A stretch of 64,000 nucleotides of DNA from Ceratobasidium sp. AG-K. Lineage: Eukaryota; Basidiomycota; Agaricomycetes; Cantharellales; Ceratobasidiaceae. A model generated the notes under the pieces. The model worked only from the letters and a program-made list of their open reading frames with translations, was not told where the DNA came from and made no database searches. Positions 9,677-20,309 of the stretch are shown piece by piece; the stretch's first letter is position 1, and every line of letters starts with the position of its first letter. A program made the translations under genes and the position numbers. The stretch spans positions 1,922,001-1,986,000 of the forward strand of contig JAWNGF010000011.1 of NCBI GenBank assembly GCA_037039685.1. Reading direction: 5' to 3'.

Positions 9677-9804
9677 CGGATGAGGAGGAGGATTATGGGG
9701 TCTGGAAAGGGGTTGGGTCAGCAGAGGACCCATTGGTGCTGGATGATGGAGAGGAGTTTGTCTTGGTTTCCCCTGTTTCTTCTGATGTCGATGCCCCGGC
9801 CTAA
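9319..9804 (+). CDS. Third ORF of the retrotransposon, acidic protein with SUMO-interaction-like motifs
   Basis: This 161-residue ORF follows the chromodomain and overlaps the integrase tail in another frame. ATG 9319 has a favourable context (GCC before it); the ORF ends in TAA just at the polypurine tract. The N-terminal 85 residues are a basic, aromatic-rich globular-looking part (NLEEGLYWHDGLRQSFYFI, MPLVRWRNWLAHDMADIHDH). The acidic tail carries YIDLTEEEPD and IVDLTDEEED, which resemble SUMO-interacting motifs of the V/I-x-D-L-T-acidic class, and a further LVLDDGEEFVLV stretch. Codons are strongly GC/C-ending, unlike gag-pol, which suggests a captured host sequence. I do not recognise a family for the N-terminal part. 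Expression could be by internal initiation or splicing; no frameshift signal was seen. Confidence 0.65.
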   Translation: MSRFANTTVRVYNDAFTCSASFKRSLTCVNLEEGLYWHDGLRQSFYFITSARYERSRPRRSFCGMPLVRWRNWLAHDMADIHDHVEIVNAYRKARARACTEYIDLTEEEPDQQDAIVDLTDEEEDYGVWKGVGSAEDPLVLDDGEEFVLVSPVSSDVDAPA

Positions 9805-9813
9805 AAGGGGGGG
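9803..9813 (+). other. Polypurine tract
   Basis: AAAAGGGGGGG, three bases before the 3' LTR, is the expected primer site for plus-strand DNA synthesis. It overlaps the stop codon of the third ORF. Confidence 0.9.
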
Positions 9814-9816
9814 TAG

Positions 9817-10241
9817 TGTCACGACCTTTTCCTTTTTCCTCTTCTGTGTTCTGTTTGGCTCGTGTTTGGTCTCGTTCTCCTCGCCTTGGCGCATATAGTC
9901 GCCTTTATGTAAGCCATGACCGCAGGACATGCCTGCCTGGCTAGTCCCAGTTTTCCCTTGGCGCTCATGGACTTATCACGTTCCCTTTGTTCTGTCCTCG
10001 CTTCCCTCGGACTCTTGCCTTTTCTCCTTTTGTCTTCCCTTGTTGCCTGCTCTCTATTGTACATAGCCACAGTAGTGAGTATATATACCAGCGACACAAG
10101 TCTTGCCCCCACAAGACTTGTTCTCTTGTTGTTTTCCCCTCCTACAATCGCGTGACTCACTTAGGCCTTAGTTGCCGCCCCAACCCCCATCATCACTACC
10201 TGTGGAGTCTCGGCCTCCAAGGTTCGGCTAGGGTTGTGACA
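9817..10241 (+). repeat. 3' LTR (425 bp)
   Basis: This is a direct copy of 3134-3558 with the two substitutions noted there. It is followed by the GTAAC target duplicate. Confidence 0.97.
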
Positions 10242-10246
10242 GTAAC
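10242..10246. repeat. Target-site duplication (right), GTAAC
   Basis: This is the second copy of the 5-bp duplication that pairs with 3129-3133. Confidence 0.95.
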
Positions 10247-12037
10247 GTGAACATAGTCGTATGCGCGATCGACCGCATCGGAGTTGGCTTTGTTCCAAGA
10301 CCACCTGCGGGATATCTTCAGTAATCAAACATGCTGTTTGTGGGCGAATAACACACCAGTTACCCCAGTAGACAGATGTGCTATACTTGTAATTTGGGAG
10401 CTTGGCGGGCTCGTAGAAAAATACGCTCTTTTTGATGCCAAACCGATTCGTCCCGCTCGAGAACTGTAAATCCCCCCATACCGTCTCGCTAACGAACCTC
10501 TCGAGCTTTGCAACTTCGCTCGCAACGGGCGCGAATGCGTTCTTGATAGCAGCAGCAAGCCATGATCCTGCGCCACCTTCATCGCTCAGACCTGCAATCC
10601 ATACACGCGCGTCCTGCAAGACCTGAGCATTGACCTCACGGTCATATGTAATGATAGAAGGCGACCGACCGAACGGATCTGAAGCATCTTCGAACCATTG
10701 TTTAGTTGTCAAGAAAGTGCCAAGCTCTGAGACAGTCTGGGGTGAAGGGTGAGTGGCGTGGTAGTGCACCGTTTGGACGAGTCCATCGGCATATGTGATT
10801 GTGAGACGAGATCGACCCCAAGATTTAGGTGTGATAGTATACCCGACCCATCCGCTTTTACCTTCTGAGTTGACGGACCAGGTCAACGCACCAGAAGGAG
10901 AGACAGATAGAGATTGAACGGCCGATGTGTGCTTCAAGAACAACTTTCCAGGTGTGTCGGACGGGAGGATATAACCTGGAATTCCATACGCAACGGGACG
11001 CCCAGCCTGAGATAGTTTGTCGTCAATCGAACGGACCCCATCAGCGAGTAAGAAATCAAGAGTATATTCCTTGGTGGCACCAGGCTGAAGTGTTGTGCTC
11101 GTAGGAGCATTCCAAGGGCCGCCAGGCACAGCACTCCACTCTCCCTCGGCATACGCCTTGGAATGTACCTGCCAGGAATAATAGCCCTCGAACGTCTGAC
11201 TCTGGTAATAGGGCGGGTTATTGTATGACGCGTCAGACTCTTTCAAGAACCGCCATGCCTCGAGACCCGTTTTGCTAGAATTGCCAGGGGTGACAAGAAG
11301 TACAGGGCCAGTTCCCAGCAGCGGAACGGCGCGTACGAAGCCGGCATCTGCACCAATATAGGGATCGGCGAGCGAACAATTAGTGTTTGTGTCCGCCGCG
11401 GTTCGGTCCGAGAAGATGGAATTAAATGTGAGGGGAAACTCGAGCGAACCAATTTCGACGGCTTGATTCGCCTTGTTGGTTAAACTGAAGCGAAGGCCTA
11501 GACCTGAAGAGGTACGTATCCACGACCGAGCGACAGTGAGATATGAAGTTATCGAGGTTGGGAGGGTTGCAGTCAAGTCGGCGGAAGCAAGTGTGCTCCC
11601 GGATGATGTGAGTGGCGTCACCGGTTTCCGTGCCGTAGCTGAATCACCCGAGATCCATGCCGTAGTGCCCACCGGGCGAATGCGGAGTATGATATCGCCC
11701 GTATGATAATTTCTAAACTCCCACACTTTGATTTTAGATAACCTTCGTACATCATGCCAAGAACATACCCGTCATATTGCCTCTGCGTCAACCTGTCAAA
11801 GGGGGCGAAATCAAAAGCGCCACCTGTACTTGGTTTGAACGATGCGAGTACCTGCGAGTCCTTGACCAATCTGACAGACGCCGAAGTTCCAGTACTGAGG
11901 CTCAAATAGCCACTTGCGAGTCCGAGTGTTGGTGTGCGTTGGGTTATTGCCAAAGGCACCAAGGAGGATATGATTAAAACCCCTATGAGCATGATAAGCA
12001 AGATCCAAGCCAAGAGTCCAAGAGTTGAGCTCGTCAC
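10242..12037 (-). pseudogene. Six-hairpin-glycosidase-like protein, N-terminal part, disrupted by retrotransposon
   Basis: This is the 5' portion of the gene continued at 1819-3133. ATG 12037 opens a hydrophobic signal/anchor segment (LAWILLIMLIGVLIISSL), then beta-sheet-rich sequence (LGLASGYLSLSTGTSASVRLV, FDFAPFDRL). A 50-nt intron (11792-11743) joins in phase to KIKVWEFRNYHTGDIILRIRP. The long second exon has SGLGLRFSLTNKANQAVEIGSL, EGYYSWQVHSKAYAEGEW and KQWFEDASDPFGRSPSIITY. Near 10.35 kb an intron (GTGTGT...CAG) restores WSWNKANSDAVDRAYDYVHV, which runs directly into the target site. Removal of the element and one GTAAC copy would give a continuous frame. It was probably a large secreted carbohydrate-active protein; its substrate is unknown. 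The insertion is expected to abolish function. Confidence 0.7.
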
Positions 12038-12059
12038 TCATTGCACTCCTCGGAGGCAT

Positions 12060-13100
12060 AAGCGAGCTATAAAGCGGACCTAACTTCCAAATACGTGAAG
12101 ATATTTCTTTTCCCCATGCATATAGGCTTAACGGGGTTCAAGAGGTCACTGAAGTCGCCCTCACCAGTTCTTAGAAGTCAAAGAGAAGTCGGCAAGCGAG
12201 ATAATCATATGCACGGGTGCACGCGAGGTCGCAGGAACCAGAGAACCCGGGTCAGTTGGGCCAAGTCACGGGAACGCCTACTGCCGTCCTTTCTCCGTGT
12301 TCCACACGTCCACCCGGACGACGGCGATAATTCAAAAAGGACAACTTTGTGGTGGAAACCTTTACATGGTCAAATTTAGTCGAGTCGAAAGAAGCAACTC
12401 TTGTTTGGTTCTCATCGCCGATCCACCACGAGGAACGGCTAGTACGAATCGAGCTACAGATATCTGAAATGAAGCGCAGGTCATGTATGAATGCGTCGGT
12501 GGCAACAGTGCCTTTCTATAATGTAGGTGGCACATTCCCAACCCCAATGCTGTACGTGTGCAAAGCTTGTTTCTCAGATCGCCGGTCAACTCACAATATA
12601 GCGTGCCCAAGCATGCACCCTTCACACACTTCGGCGCGTCCTGACAGTAATTTGAACATATCTATAAAACAGTGCCAAGCTCTAAAATGCGAGTGGGCTG
12701 GGTTGTTTCAGACCGAAAAGGAACTATATTTTAGCCCTGTGGTTCGGCGAGTCGATTCAGAGCCACCAACCCTGCTCAGGGATAATTTAGTAGAACCCTG
12801 GGCAGCGATATATTCCTAATCCGGGGCTACTTCATCGTCCAGTTTGTATTTTTGTATCGGGAGACCAAACATCGAAGTGTGGACATGGATGTGACAGTTA
12901 GTCGGACCCCTGCTGTAAGCAAGGAGTATAGATGGGGAGATAACATATTCTCGATTCAAGCGTCTCAGCCTCCGTCAAGTGCCCCTCGAAGCATTGTCAT
13001 ATTCGCAGTACCGGGTATTACATTGTAGTAAACCAAGAAAACGATAAGCCAGCTATGGAAACGACTTGCAAACACGCCGCTGTCCCTCGGCATGTAACCT
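12060..13100. other. Intergenic, no gene recognised
   Basis: Short open frames occur on both strands, but none shows family resemblance, codon bias or splice continuity. The stretch separates the promoter side of the glycosidase-like gene from the 3' end of SLA2. Confidence 0.55.
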
Positions 13101-16100
13101 CTATTCTTCCTCGGCGTGATATCCAGCCCTCCGCATCGCGCCCAACCGATGCCTCGCGGCTCCCAACTCCTTCTCCAACTTGAGAATCTCAACCTGCTGC
13201 TCCATCTCGCGAACCTTGAACTCGTGCACCGCCATGGTCTTGTAATCCACCTCTTCCGACTCGAGCTGCTTGGTGGTGATCGCCTTGACTTGTCGGACGA
13301 GCGCTTTGCACGCCTCTGTAACGGCCTTGGCAGCCAACTCGAGACGATCTTGGGTCTTGGACATCAGAGAAGCCTTGACACGGCTCGCGGCGACGAGTTG
13401 AGCGGTTGCTCCAGCCACCTCGTTGGACGCGACGATCAATTGTTCGAGTGAATGCGTTCCACTGAGCACTCCGTCGGCCGACTCGATCAGCAAGTTGGTC
13501 GCAAACGCAACTGCCTTGGCTGCCGAAATCAAGCCCTCGGTCCAACGGTTGTTTCGCTTGTAGAATTGCTGGGTCGAGCTCGAACCACGGCCTTGAGCGA
13601 CGATCTCTTGTTGCGACTCGGTGGCAGCTTGGATCAAGCGCCCAATGGCATTGGTAATGGCCATCGCAGCCGCGAGAATCGAATCGTGGACTTGAAGATC
13701 GACAGCGCTGAACCGCGACGCATCTCGGGGTCGGTCAATGAGTTGCTGCAAGCGCTGAGTGGCAGCTTCGATCGCGCGTGCCGCGCCAAGCATTTCTTGC
13801 TCGACTATGTCACCCAAGTCGCCGCTCGCACGAGCTCCTGATTTGCCCTTGGGAACAAGTTTGTCAACAGCCTCGGTGAGTTTGGTGAGTGCGCCACGCG
13901 CTTCAACATTGTTTCGCAACGGGATCTCGGTTCGCTGGGACTGTGGAATGAGGTCCAACTTGTACGACTGCAGGTTGAGGAAGAACCGCAACCCGACGTC
14001 TCCAGCGTGCTTGGCGTCTGCAATCAACTTGTCTCCGGCCGCATCATCATTGGCCAAACGTGTGATGCCTTTGCAGTTGAGCAAAACTTCGGACAGCGAG
14101 TGCGCATACTCGTTCGCGGCCTTGATAACATCGACATGATCTCCCCCGGGCTCCCCACCGAGGTAGAGGTTGAACGTCATGGCGAATTCGGTGGCGTTGT
14201 TTGTGGCCTTTTCGATCATAGACAACGTGTATTCGGGCGTGGCGTTCTGATTGCCGTTTTGATTAGGTGACTCGAGCTCATAAATCGCGTCATCCATCTT
14301 TTGCACACAGCTTTGGAGGATGGAATCTGAACGAACATCAGCATTGATAAGCGGTACTCGAGGTGACACTATTTACCGATGATTTGATTAAGCTTCTTGC
14401 GGTTGTCCAAGATGAGCGTATCAATTTGCGCATTGGTCGTTTCTTCCACAATGCCTTGTGACTGGGCGGAGGTGAGATTTGGGCTCATCCGCATGAATTG
14501 CAACTCACAGTCTGCAGATCGACTTGCATTTCCGCCATCTTCTGAATCGTGCTATCCATTTCTTCCTGCAAGATTGCAATCTCCTGGTCCTTCTCGTCGC
14601 GCAAGCGCTCAACCGCCGAGTCTTGTCCATCGAGCTTGGCGAGCAGATCGTCAATCTGAATTTGCTTGGCCTAATCCCAGAGGTCAATTGCGCTAGATGA
14701 ACTAAAAAGGACAAGGCTTACCCTGAGTGAGTCTTCGAGCTCACTTAGTTGCCGGTTGTACTTGGACATCATAGTCGACACTTCAGAACTCTTGTTGCGA
14801 GTTGCATCCTCAGCACGTTCATTCGCAAAGCTGAGTTCTCGTCGAACCCGGTCCAAGTCATCCTTGTGGCTCTGCATCACTTGTCAGTTGGGCACATCTT
14901 ACGAGGGATCTATGGGCCTACCGATTTCATTCGGTCCAAGTCGAACCGCGCCCGATCCCGCTCACGAATCATATCGGCGAGCTCGAGGTTCTTGGACTTG
15001 ATGTCTCGCTCCATGCGCTCCATCTTGTCGATCGCCTCTTGCGCCGAGTTGGCCTTGAGTTGCATTTGCTTGAACTTGCTCAACATGTCGAGATGCTCGG
15101 TACGAAGCTGGGAGTAGAGCTTGGCCAAAGATTCGTACTTGTTGCGCCAGAGGGTGACTTGGTCTTGGAGCTGACGGATAAGATCATCTTTTCCACCCAT
15201 TTGAGCCATAGCGTCGGCATTAGTCGAGTTGAGTGCCCCTTCGAGCGCTTTGACTCTCTGTGAACAATGAATACGAGTACGATACACCCTGGCCGACACT
15301 TACCCGATCATATTGCTCCAACATAAGCTGGTCACGCTCCCATTGTCCTCTGAGGCCCAACATTTCACGCTCGAGCTCTTGCAAACGAATCGCCGCCTGG
15401 TTGTTCATCTGCATCTGAGCAGTCTGCTGCTGGCGCATCAATTCCTCCTGCGCCATACGTTCTCGCTCGGCCTGTTGACGCTGGGCCTCCTCAAACTCGC
15501 GTTGTTGTGCCATATGCTGCTCCAGGCGACGCGTCTCCTCGGCTTGTCGCGACGCTATCAAGGCAGCTTGTTGATCCTCATACTCCTTGAGCATGCGCGC
15601 CTGCTCGGCGATCTGCGCCGCAGTCGGATCAGGCGACGCTGCCGGTGGTGGAGGCGATGCGGGTGCTGCAGCAGACTTGGGACGCTTGGGGAGGTCGGGC
15701 GCTGATCCACTGTCTGTGAGTGACGGGGGTTCTTGCCCAAGTTTGGGCACATTGATAAGCCCGGTCAGGTACTTGAGGTTCGAACACTCGTAGTAGAACT
15801 TGCGCAAATTATAATGTTGCTGATTGTATCGACTTCGAAGTGGCTCGAGAGCATCGCCAACGTCAGTTCCTGTATAATTGAGTGGTTTGATGGGTAAAGA
15901 ACGTGGATTCAGTGGAGATCATTCGGAGTCCGGGAAAGCAACGTACGCCGGTGCATCGCGCGTAGCATGCTCGTGACAAACCGGTAGATTCCATAACTCT
16001 CCTTGACCAAAGGAACGAGAGACGATATGCGACACTCGTTGTTTACCGAGTGGCGGAAAGTGGAGAAGACGAGTTTTTGAAAGGACTCAATCTGGTCTTG

Positions 16101-16956
16101 CAAGTTCATCAGATCGGAGATGGTCTCGTAACTGATGTCAGTCGGAGTAGATTGCCATATCAGCAGTGGCGAGTCTGGGGGAGATGACTACGTACCCCTC
16201 GTTAGGATCGTCAATATTCTTTAGCGATACGTATTCCTCATAATCAAACATGCCGTTGAACTCGGGATGTGTTCGGTGAAAGCGAAGCTTGGACAATATG
16301 AATGCGACATAAGCCCCTGATCAGCGAGCCGTACCCTACCGAGGTGAGATGAGCATGAATAACCATTTAGTCTCGACAACACGTACCTCGCATCCCATCG
16401 CTGCCGATTGTGCGAGCACATGTTTCCAGCCAACCAGTCTGGTTCTGGCCTTCACGGATTGCCTATTGCGAGTTGGCTCGCTGACGTCAACCAAGCTGAT
16501 AAGACTTACTACTGGGTGCCCTTCCTGGAGAACCTTGTGGACAGTAATGAGCGCCTTGAAGGTCTGTACCTCATCGGACAAAATGGGTTGGACCCGAAGA
16601 CCGGTCCATATGGACATAGAGGAGTGATAGTCCCAAGTATACACGATACATTCTAACGCGCGAATCGTGGGTAAATGGGTGGCACACGGGCAATGACGAC
16701 AACATACTCCGGACGTGTTTTTGCTTAGGTGCAGTCTCCTCAGGGCTGGTGGCCTTCTTGATGTTGAGTGTTAGCTCAGCTTCTGCCTTGTCGCGGTCTA
16801 CAGGGCGCGTCGGAAAGTGCGGGTCGCCGCGACCACGCTCGCGGTCATCGAGAAAGTCAGATTGATTTTGACGTGTTCGTCCTCCGCCTGAGAACCTGAA
16901 CAGATGCGAGCAGAATGAGCCCCAGCAAGCCACAGACAAATCGCAACCACTTACAT
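13101..16956 (-). CDS. SLA2: SLA2/END4 (HIP1R-like) endocytic actin adaptor
   Basis: This adaptor links clathrin-coated and PIP2-rich membrane to actin during endocytosis and polar growth. The N-terminal ANTH domain has KKATSPEETAPKQKHVR, YTWDYHSSMSIW, HKVLQEGHP, FDYEEYVSLKNIDDPNEGYETI and LVKESYGIYRFVTSMLRAMH. A Pro/Ala linker follows, then a long Gln/Glu-rich coiled coil, and a C-terminal I/LWEQ (THATCH) actin-binding domain (NRWTEGLISAAKAVAFATNLL, LIVASNEVAGATAQLVAASRVKA). It ends at the stop 13101-13103. Several short introns interrupt it. The start ATG seems to be split AT|G by a 59-nt intron (16954-16896), with an in-frame TAG just upstream. All hallmark domains are present and intact. 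Confidence 0.93.
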
Positions 16957-17254
16957 CGTGCAGACCTAGGTAGTGTGGCAAAGAACACGTCCTGGGAGTG
17001 TCAGGCGCAGTAGCTGTACGCATGAGCCAAGGGCCTGGCTCGCTGAGTCATCGATCTATTCAGGGCTCTAAACCCGATGTCCTTAAACGATGCCGCATGA
17101 CCGGATCCGGCGCTCTCATCGGCATTATCAAAGTCTTCCTCCCAATTACACTCATGGGCACTCCTGCCTGCACAGAGCAGATAAAAGGCCGCCACTCCAT
17201 GGCATAAGCTACAGCATCCAACAGCGCCTTACCTCCTACCATTCCATCCATACC

Positions 17255-17934
17255 ATGTCTGCCTTGGCCTACCTCGACACTATCGACTGTGAGGCTTTCC
17301 TCGACGGCTTCCCCTACCTGAAGCTCTTGTTCAAAGAGGTGCGTCCGTCGCCATCGCGAGAGGGCTCGGAGCTGACTCTCTATTATAGACTCAGCCCATC
17401 TTCATATCCACCACGATCCTCCTCGTCATAATCACCCGCGCTGCTGGAATCGCGTACTTCGGTTTCGGCGTCATTGTTGTCTGTATGCTGGCCAAAAGAC
17501 TTAAGCGCGTGATTCGTCAGCCTCGCCCAGTTGGCACTCACAAGGTCACCTATGGGTGAGCTATATCTCTCGAACATTTCTGCTGACATTCCGCTAAAAC
17601 TTCGCTTTTCAGAATGCCAAGTACCCATTCTGCAGCCATTACATATTACGCCGCCTACATTATTCTGGCCGCCAACCGTTTGCCCATTCATCCCGTGTGG
17701 CACTTGCCCAACTCACCACACGTTTGCGTCGTCCTGACTGTCATTTCCGTACCATGGGCGATTGGGGTATCCCTCTCCCGAGTCGGCCTGCACCATCACA
17801 CTATGGCCCAAGTGGGCGCGGGCTGCATTCTGGGCGTTATCACGGCAGCTGTATGGTTCAAGCTCTGGATTATGGGCCTTAACCAGTGGGGTTCTATCGG
17901 AGAGGCAGCCCTTCATTCTGCACTTGGCTTCTAG
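17255..17934 (+). CDS. CAX4: Dolichyldiphosphatase, PAP2 superfamily
   Basis: This predicted ER-membrane enzyme dephosphorylates dolichyl diphosphate after protein N-glycosylation, recycling the carrier. Three exons, 17255-17338, 17389-17555 and 17613-17934, sum to 573 nt (190 residues) in frame. The PAP2 signatures are all present: KRVIRQPRP (K-x6-RP), MPSTHS, and SRVGLHHHTMAQ. The Gln in place of Asp in the last motif is typical of the dolichyldiphosphatase branch. Hydrophobic segments (ISTTILLVIITRAAGIAYF, YAAYIILA, CVVLTVISVPWAIGVSL, ILGVITAAVWFKLWIMGL) predict about four to five membrane spans. The length is slightly below that of known homologues (about 240). Confidence 0.88.
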
Positions 17935-19278
17935 CGGCCCCCATCCCACATTTACCATTTCTTCTGACAAATTCTACAGTTGACACAATGCTATATACAC
18001 ATTCAATTTGTCTGTCGCTCGGTCTCCTATATTCACATATACCTTTACACTTGTCAGTCTGTATATCTACGGTGGCTCGCTGCTCTCCCTCGCCCTGGTT
18101 TGTTGTAATTATACCAGCTCCAATTCAACTCGTGCGAAGTTTAGCGTGGTCGTATTTCGTATTCCTCCAGTATTGATATGTAAAAATTACTCTTCCCTTT
18201 CTCGTCAATCCGAATGCAACTGTGAGTACCGCACTTTCAACCACTGGTACAGACCAATTTCCGATTCTGGCCTCAAGGCCTATATGCGTTCAGGTTCCCT
18301 GGCAACTCGCTTCGAACCAATCGGTTGCCTGCATTCCGACACTGCCTCTAACTTGCAAATCGTCTAAATCGTTTGGGTGTCTGCAGGGAGTAACATGGAT
18401 GACCCGGGTACTTGACCGGGCTTTCCCGCGGATTGGAACATGGGTCAGCACGGCTACAGTGTTAGCACGGCCACCGTTACCGAGAGTGGGATTACCGCGG
18501 GTGGAAATATCACATTGTGACCGCGATACGCACAGCGGGCCAGACTCGGGCGAGAGTAGCTTACCAAGTTAAGATGTATTAACATGTGGTTTTAATAATA
18601 TCACCAACTTCTTCAAGGCTCGGGAGTAAGGGTGCATTGCACCACAAACCAACAGTCATATGCGCTTGAAACGTTTGCGCAGATATCTGGTGCTGGAGGT
18701 GGTTGATCATCAACCGGCCGCCTAAGAAGGCGCACTCAGCGTCAACAGAGGATGCTTAGATTGGATAGCGTTAGAACTCGTGTGCACTCGAGTGTAATGT
18801 ATATATGCTTACCTGGTACAGTTAGGTGGTCAAGCGCCATTCGAGCAACGTGGGGGCGCTCTTCAAGTCTGGAGCTCCAGTATGATAGCATTGCGGATCG
18901 TAAGCACACATGTATAGTCAAATTCAACCCTTTTTTGCCTGATCCTTGAATTTGCGAGCCGAGACAGCTGGCATAGTCTGGCCCTCTGTGAGAGATGCCT
19001 CTATGACGGCTAATCCATATGGTGATATATCCAATGGATGTAAGACACCAACTCGGCTCAATACGAAGCTGAGGATAAACATCTGAAAGTAGATTTATAT
19101 GTTGCACAAGAATTTGCAACAGTTTGCGTTTAGTATTGCAGTGAGCCTGATATTACTTGACCAACTTGCACGATTGTTTCATATTTGGTGACTGGCGGAG
19201 GGCAATCTTCAAAAGCTTTCCATATATTACTTTCAATTCTTGCTAGCTACACAAAAGTGCCTCATCAATCGCATATAG
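17935..19278. other. Intergenic, no gene recognised
   Basis: The region contains the 3' flanks of the convergent dolichyldiphosphatase and cutinase genes. No conserved coding signal was seen. Confidence 0.55.
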
Positions 19279-20304
19279 CTATGTCTTGATTCGGTTCACA
19301 ACGTGTTTTGTTCCCAAGTTCTGAATACCCTGTGAGATCCCATACGAAAGATGGCCAACCGTAAGGATACAATCGGGACACACTCTTGAATCGCAAACAT
19401 TATCGTTCTGAGTATAAAGCGTCAAAAAATTGACTGAATGTCCGGGCGAGCTAAATCGGCCTCACCCAAATGCATATGTCCAAGACCTTCCCGCTCTGAT
19501 CCCATTCATCCGGAAGCTCCAATGTAAGGTCATACCTAGCAAACCCAACCCCAGTAGTGTTTGCCCATGGTGTATACTCTCCTCTCCCATCGACGTTGGA
19601 CAACTTCCCTGGTACTCGGTATGGGTTCCCTACCAGAATTATTGCTTTGGTTCGAGCGGACATCTCTTCCGTAAACCTGGGCAACGCCTCCAAGATGACA
19701 GTAGCGCCTTTGGTAATCTCATGTTAATGATTTCTCAATACACTTTATGCCAACTCTAGCGTACCTTGAGAGAACCCATAAATTGCGTAGTTTTGCCGAG
19801 GACAAGTTGCAACGCCCTTGGATATTGAGTAAGCAAGCTGTAATTCGATGGCAAAAACGTAAGCTTATGGGCCACGACATGAGGCAATCAGAACTTGCGT
19901 CTTGTGAGCCCAGGGTAGTGTTTTGGTCTAACCCGGCGGGGTACTTAACGGCATAAAAGGTCCCAGTGGGAACCTGCTGCAGCGTTGCCAAAGTCATAGC
20001 GTTGAATGCGCCCGAGAGGCCCTGAACCTCATTGGTCCCCCGGACAGAGATGAGGACTTTGATGATTCAGAGATAAAATCAGCGCTCTAAGTGTGCTTGA
20101 CTCGCCATAGTCCGAGCACTGCTCAGGATCGCCAAAGTCGGTCGTATTTGGTTGAACAACCGGCACAGCAGCGCCGAGACTGCTGACTTCTCCACAATCG
20201 CAGTAGGTCGTGTTGAGTGACGGACGTTGGTTGCTGGAACCCCCGTTGCCGGAATTTGTCTGAATGGCCTTGGCGCCAACCACTACAACAATAGCTAGAT
20301 TCAA
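19279..20304 (-). CDS. Cutinase family serine esterase, start unresolved
   Basis: This is a secreted esterase predicted to hydrolyse cutin. The catalytic serine lies in IYGFSQGATV, and the oxyanion-side strand is in VLISVRGTNEVQGLSGAF. NDNVCD with HLSYG near the C-terminus supply the Asp and His. Four disulphide-type cysteines are visible. The exons join in phase, but two introns appear to use GC donors: G|GCGAGT after CSDY, and GAC|GCAAGT before LAYSISKGVATC. Two others are ordinary GT-AG. The stop is TAG at 19279-19281. The 5' end is unclear: the open frame begins with LAIVVVVGAKA, part of a signal peptide, without an in-frame ATG after a TAA, so a first exon further upstream (about 20.4 kb) is needed or the start is lost. 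Confidence 0.75.
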
Positions 20305-20309
20305 AATAT

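Larger units (their letters stand above)
3134..10241 (+). mobile_element. Ty3/gypsy chromovirus LTR retrotransposon, complete, inserted antisense in host gene
   Basis: The element is 7108 bp with direct LTRs (TG...CA), a 5-bp target duplication, gag, protease-RT-RNase H, integrase with chromodomain, an extra 3' ORF and a polypurine tract. The domain order PR-RT-RH-IN-chromodomain and the apparent self-priming site place it near the Tf1/sushi group of chromoviruses. The LTRs differ at only two positions that I found, so insertion was recent. Its transcription direction is opposite to the glycosidase-like gene it interrupts. A one-base frame break between RNase H and integrase (about 7811-7822) suggests that this copy does not encode a complete Pol, unless the break is a sequencing error. 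Confidence 0.97.

Noticed and set aside
11743..11792. Frameshift in the N-terminal part of the glycosidase-like gene
   Set aside because: A 50-nt GT-AG intron joins FDFAPFDR to LSKIKVWEF in phase, so no lesion is needed.
18370..18570. GC-rich stretch considered as an RNA gene
   Set aside because: No cloverleaf, box elements or conserved core could be made out.
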